Shown here: in pieces, positions 60,501-64,000 of the stretch
Layout: every line of letters starts with the position of its first letter
How positions within the stretch are numbered: the first letter of the stretch is position 1
Origin: Melieria omissa
Lineage: Eukaryota; Arthropoda; Insecta; Diptera; Ulidiidae
DNA: 64,000 nt
Assembly (NCBI GenBank): GCA_963971225.1
Contig: OZ020268.1
Coordinates: forward strand, 38,013,348-38,077,347
Reading direction: 5' to 3'
The notes under the pieces: generated by a model
The model's input: only the letters and a program-made list of their open reading frames with translations
What the model was told of the DNA's origin: nothing
Database searches by the model: none
Made by a program: the position numbers and the translations under genes

Positions 60501-61660
60501 TTATGCGTTATGATAAATTACAATACCGACTTCGTAAAATAGCGCAATTGAATTGTTTTATATGGTTTTTGTTGTTATTGTTATTATAAGTTATACAAAG
60601 AGCAGTAAATACGTGTTGCGATAACATTTGTGGCGCAAAACGCTACGCTCACTGTCAAGTTTTAGAGCAGAAGCCTGCCACTGCTTTCATTCATTTATTT
60701 ATTACATGATTTTCATTATTTATTACAAGGCCGCAAACAGTCGAGTGTGCTGGCAAAGTGGCATTTCCAAATACTTATTTCTCGCAATGTGTTTTTCCAT
60801 AACAAACTTCAGTACAATAATAATGTTTTTGAATTATCGAAAGTTGTACAAAGAAGGTGTTCATTATTTGTATATAATTGCAAGAAATGGGTCTAATGAT
60901 TAAAAAGAATCTCAATACAAAGTTTAGTTTTTACAATACTGGGTTAAAAAGGCTTTAATACCAAATAATTTAGACAAAATTTATGTTCTCATAACACTTT
61001 TACATTACTTATGCCAAGAAATACTAGAAACGAGCTTGGTATCTCAGTTTGAAAACTCTAAATTTCATCCAATGTAAAACAAACGAATACTTGGAGTCAG
61101 GCTTCCAACTAGACGCAACTGTTTGCGGCATTGTTTCACTATTAAGACGATAGTAAGCGGCTTTAGTAACATGTGTGCGCGTTATACAACAATTCAAGTA
61201 GCATACTTTTAGGCGCAATGAGTAGTTGAATTCGCTAGTCAAGCTTGGGGCCCAGCAACTTGCACCACTCTCAACTATGATTAGCTCAAATTTACAGTTA
61301 AATAAGTGTTGAGAGTGTACAGCACTAGTCACACAAATTCTTTTCTGAATTTTACAAAAGCTCTGCTTTCAACAGCTCCACACGCCTGTAAACCACGCAC
61401 AATCGGTTATCTAAATTGCAAGTCGAAATTTGTTTGTCACGTATCGCCATTGGTTTGCCATTGTCTTTGTTCTAGTTTTAGCGTTTTTGTAGGCAAATCA
61501 CAATCGAAAATTTATTACACGTTTCGTCTAAAGTTCAGCTTAATGTAAATACCTTTTATTTACTTCATTTGCGACCGCTTTGAGTGTCGTGTAAAATTTT
61601 GATTACATTCGTCGTCGCTTTTCTATGCTTCGTCTTTTTACTTAAATCGACAATGTTTAA
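57545..61660. other. Intergenic stretch between convergent genes
   Basis: AT-rich, with an (AT)n run near 57,841-57,857, a CA repeat at 59,819-59,837 and TATATA runs near 60,365-60,425. 58,755-59,240 (minus) is an open frame without a recognisable domain. No gene is supported; part may be the S6kII 3' UTR. Confidence 0.4.
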
Positions 61661-61662
61661 AA

Positions 61663-61668
61663 TTTATT
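61663..61668 (-). terminator. Candidate polyadenylation signal of S6kII
   Basis: AATAAA on the minus strand 362 bp past the S6kII stop. A second AATAAA lies at 61,555-61,560. Which one is used is not decidable from sequence. Confidence 0.4.
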
Positions 61669-62029
61669 TAGAATATTGTTAAATACTCGTAGTACAGTTG
61701 GCAAATATACACATGTGCACCTAGCGCGCCGAAACTTTGGCCAATAGTTCGTTCAAAAAATAGTTTCAACAACAGTTTCAATTAGAAAATAAATAATTAA
61801 CCGTCCTACGCATAGCACAGCTGACTGCTGTCGGCGTCGCGCGACGCCATCCACAAAATGCCAAAAATATATCTCACTACATACGGCCAGCTGTCTGGGT
61901 CGCGGCATGCGCGGCGGCCGCGTTCGCAGACACACTGGCACATTAAAACGCCGCCCGCGGAACAATAACACAAAACCGCATTTCACTGGAACACCAAAGC
62001 TAGCTGCCCGCCGGCTGTTGACTTCGCTT

Positions 62030-64000
62030 TTAGGAGTGCAGATTGGCGCGATCCTTGGCGCGTCGTTTCGCCAGCTTGGACAACTCCACCGGACCCACGT
62101 TGGCCGCCTGCGGTATGGCAATGGCGCGAAATGTCGCATCCACAGCGCCGCGCAGTGCTAATGTTGCCTCGCGCACCGAGTTCGCGTTTGCCGTCAAGCT
62201 GCCAACACCTGCCGGCGCTGCATCGCCGCCCGGCCCCATGGGTAGCTGCGTGGGCGCCAACGCGTACTCGGTCAAGCGCACCGAGCCCGCAGACTGCTCG
62301 CGCAGCCAGGGATGCTGCAGTATCTGTGCGGCTGTGGGTCGATTCTCCGGCACAATGTGCAGCATTTGGCGCAGCAGATCCTTCACCTCGGTGCCGATCA
62401 ATGCCCAGCGATTCGAGCTGAAGTCCACATGGCCGGAGCCGATGCGTTTCAGTATCACGTCCGGCGAGTCGTTGGGCGTGGAGGCGAACGGCGTGCGACC
62501 GGAGAGCATAATATACAGAAGCACGCCCAGCGACCAGATGTCGCAGGCCAAGTCGTAGCCCTGACGCTTCAGCACCTCCGGCGCCACAAAGTTGGCCGTG
62601 TAGCAGGGCGTCATCAGCAAACCGTTGTCCGCGCGCAGCTGCTTTGCAAAGCCTAACAAACAACAACAAGAAAGTGATGGAGTCGAATGCCAATTGACCA
62701 ACTGACCAACTCACCTAAATCACACAGCTTCAGCGTTTCGGGTGTCTGTCGCATGCTCGCGTAAATCATGTTCGACGGCTTGAGGTCGCGATGTACAACG
62801 CCGTGCTCGTGCAGATAGGCCACGGCCGACACCACCGTGCGCAGCACCGCACTCGCCTCGCTCTCGCACATCTGACCCACTGCCAGAATGCGGTCTAGCA
62901 GCTCGCCGCCTTTTAGCAGCTCCATCACCAGGTAGGCCGACGTGGTGTCCTCGTACACGGAGAACAGAGTCACAATGTTCGGGTGGTTGCCGTATCGCAG
63001 CATGATCTCCACCTCCTCCCAGCAGTCCGCCGAACTGGCAGCCGCCGCCACTGCTGCCTTTTCGATGATCTTCACCGCAAAGTGCTTTTTGGAAGAGCGG
63101 TGCTCACAAAGACGGCACACCGAGAACGTGCCGCGACCCAGTTCCTGCAGCAGGTTGTAGTCTGTATGGAAGTTGCCTGGAAGCACGCCGGGCAGGCTGC
63201 GCGGTGTTCGTGCCGCTGCGCACGGCACATACGGCGACAGCGGACTGGAGTTGTTCGACGGCAGCGATGACGACTGGTCGAGCAGCACCGGCGCCACAAA
63301 GCTGAAGCCACGGAAGATCTCGTGCGCAGATGCAGAGATGGGGCCGCCGGGTGAATCACGCGGCGACTTGGATGTGTACTCCACGTCGAAGTAGAAAGCA
63401 TCGTCGCGCGAAACTGCCGGTATAAAAGGCGGTCGCACCTCCTTGCGCTCCAGCCGCACCCAGTCGATGGTGGCAAAGAAGCAGTGCGCCTTGATGTCCA
63501 GTATTCCCTGCGGTCCTGCACCCAGTCGATTCTGCGGGTTGCGCTTGAAGAGTGCTCGCAGCAGCGACTGCGCCTCCGGCGACAGATTCTCGGGCATGCC
63601 CAATTTTGAGCGCAGTATCTGATTCATTGTCTCCTGGCGCGTCTGGCCGTGGAAAGGCAGATTGCCAGTAAGCATCTCGTACATTAACACGCCAAAAGAC
63701 CACCAGTCGGCCGCAAAGTCATGACCCTTGCGGTTGACAATCTCCGGCGCCATGTACTCCACTGTGCCGCAGAAGCTGTACGTCTTGGAGCCATCCAGCG
63801 GTTGCTTGGACAGGCCGAAATCGGTGAGTGCTATGTGGCCGTGCTCGTCCAGCAGTATGTTCTCTGGCTTCAGGTCACGATAGATGATGCCCAGCGAGTG
63901 CAGGTGATTCAATGCGAGCGCCAATTCGGCCAGGTAGAACTTGACGTCCTCCTCGGTGAACATCACCTCCTTGGACAGACGCGTGAACAGGTCGCCACCT
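62030..64000 (-). CDS. S6kII: Ribosomal S6 kinase II / RSK, C-terminal 635 residues (N-terminus outside window)
   Basis: Two exons, 64,000-62,715 and 62,652-62,030, joined by a 62-bp intron inside KLCDLG|FAKQ. The visible protein starts [20 protein letters not shown]-terminal AGC-type kinase: [23 protein letters not shown], activation loop [13 protein letters not shown], then the hydrophobic motif [10 protein letters not shown] preceded by a KSPRDSPGG turn motif. C-terminal CaMK-type kinase: [48 protein letters not shown] (activation Thr), and a basic ERK-docking tail [17 protein letters not shown]. This two-kinase layout with both linker phosphosites is unique to RSK. RSK is activated by ERK and PDK1 and phosphorylates substrates in cytoplasm and nucleus. 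Odd: the C-terminal kinase has DLG rather than DFG, and there is an alanine/serine-rich insert after VKIIEKA. It converges on the phosphatase gene. Confidence 0.95.

Noticed and set aside
61983..62714. Long minus- and plus-strand frames overlapping the S6kII last exon
   Set aside because: Out-of-frame readings of the kinase exon; the kinase frame carries all motifs.

Overview
This window looks like nuclear DNA of a higher dipteran, most like a tephritid-type fruit fly. The evidence is AT-rich intergenic DNA full of (CAA)n/(CAG)n tracts, short GT-AG introns (58-200 bp), insect transposon families, and three genes whose proteins align well with animal Cluap1, PPM1H-type phosphatase and RSK kinase. 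Species was not determined. An S6kII gene beside a PP2C-type gene also occurs near the base of the Drosophila X, but that is recalled from memory and unchecked.

Positions 1-46,000 hold no gene I can defend. They are a transposon-rich intergenic or intronic tract. I see pieces of several non-LTR retrotransposons (LOA/I-like, jockey-like, RTE-like), two related solo LTRs, a tRNA-derived SINE with an 11-bp target duplication, a Tc1-type transposon sitting in the 5' end of a Helitron-like repeat, a second Helitron with its 3' hairpin and CTAG end, a hAT-type element with an 8-bp duplication and palindromic internal repeats, a TTAA-flanked MITE family with four copies in the window, further TIR elements, satellite-like arrays, and a roughly 1-kb (TTTCC)n tract. 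GC-richer islands near 4.4-5.0, 10.6-11.3, 17.0-17.9, 22.5-24.3, 31.1-31.5, 35.8-36.9 and 40.3-42.5 kb may be promoters, 5' UTRs or enhancers. One weak candidate coding exon lies at 41,799-42,053.

Positions 46,000-64,000 are the gene-bearing end. Cluap1/IFT38 (plus strand, 3 exons, 498 aa) is an intraflagellar-transport gene with a candidate RFX X-box just upstream. It converges on an unrecognised minus-strand gene whose last three coding exons lie at 48,043-52,453. The large intron of that gene carries a TTAA-flanked piggyBac-like element, itself interrupted by a 5'-truncated non-LTR element with a 10-bp target duplication, and a MITE. A decayed DD37E mariner lies further upstream. A PPM1H/J/M-type phosphatase (plus strand, 5 exons, 665 aa) follows, and it converges on S6kII/RSK (minus strand, N-terminus beyond the window end).

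Functionally, S6kII is an ERK-activated kinase and PPM1H a serine/threonine phosphatase, so they are opposite activities side by side, but nothing in the sequence shows that they act on each other. Cluap1 acts in cilia, which in flies means sensory neurons and sperm. The most distinctive content is the layered transposon insertion record, much of which can be read directly from target-site duplications.
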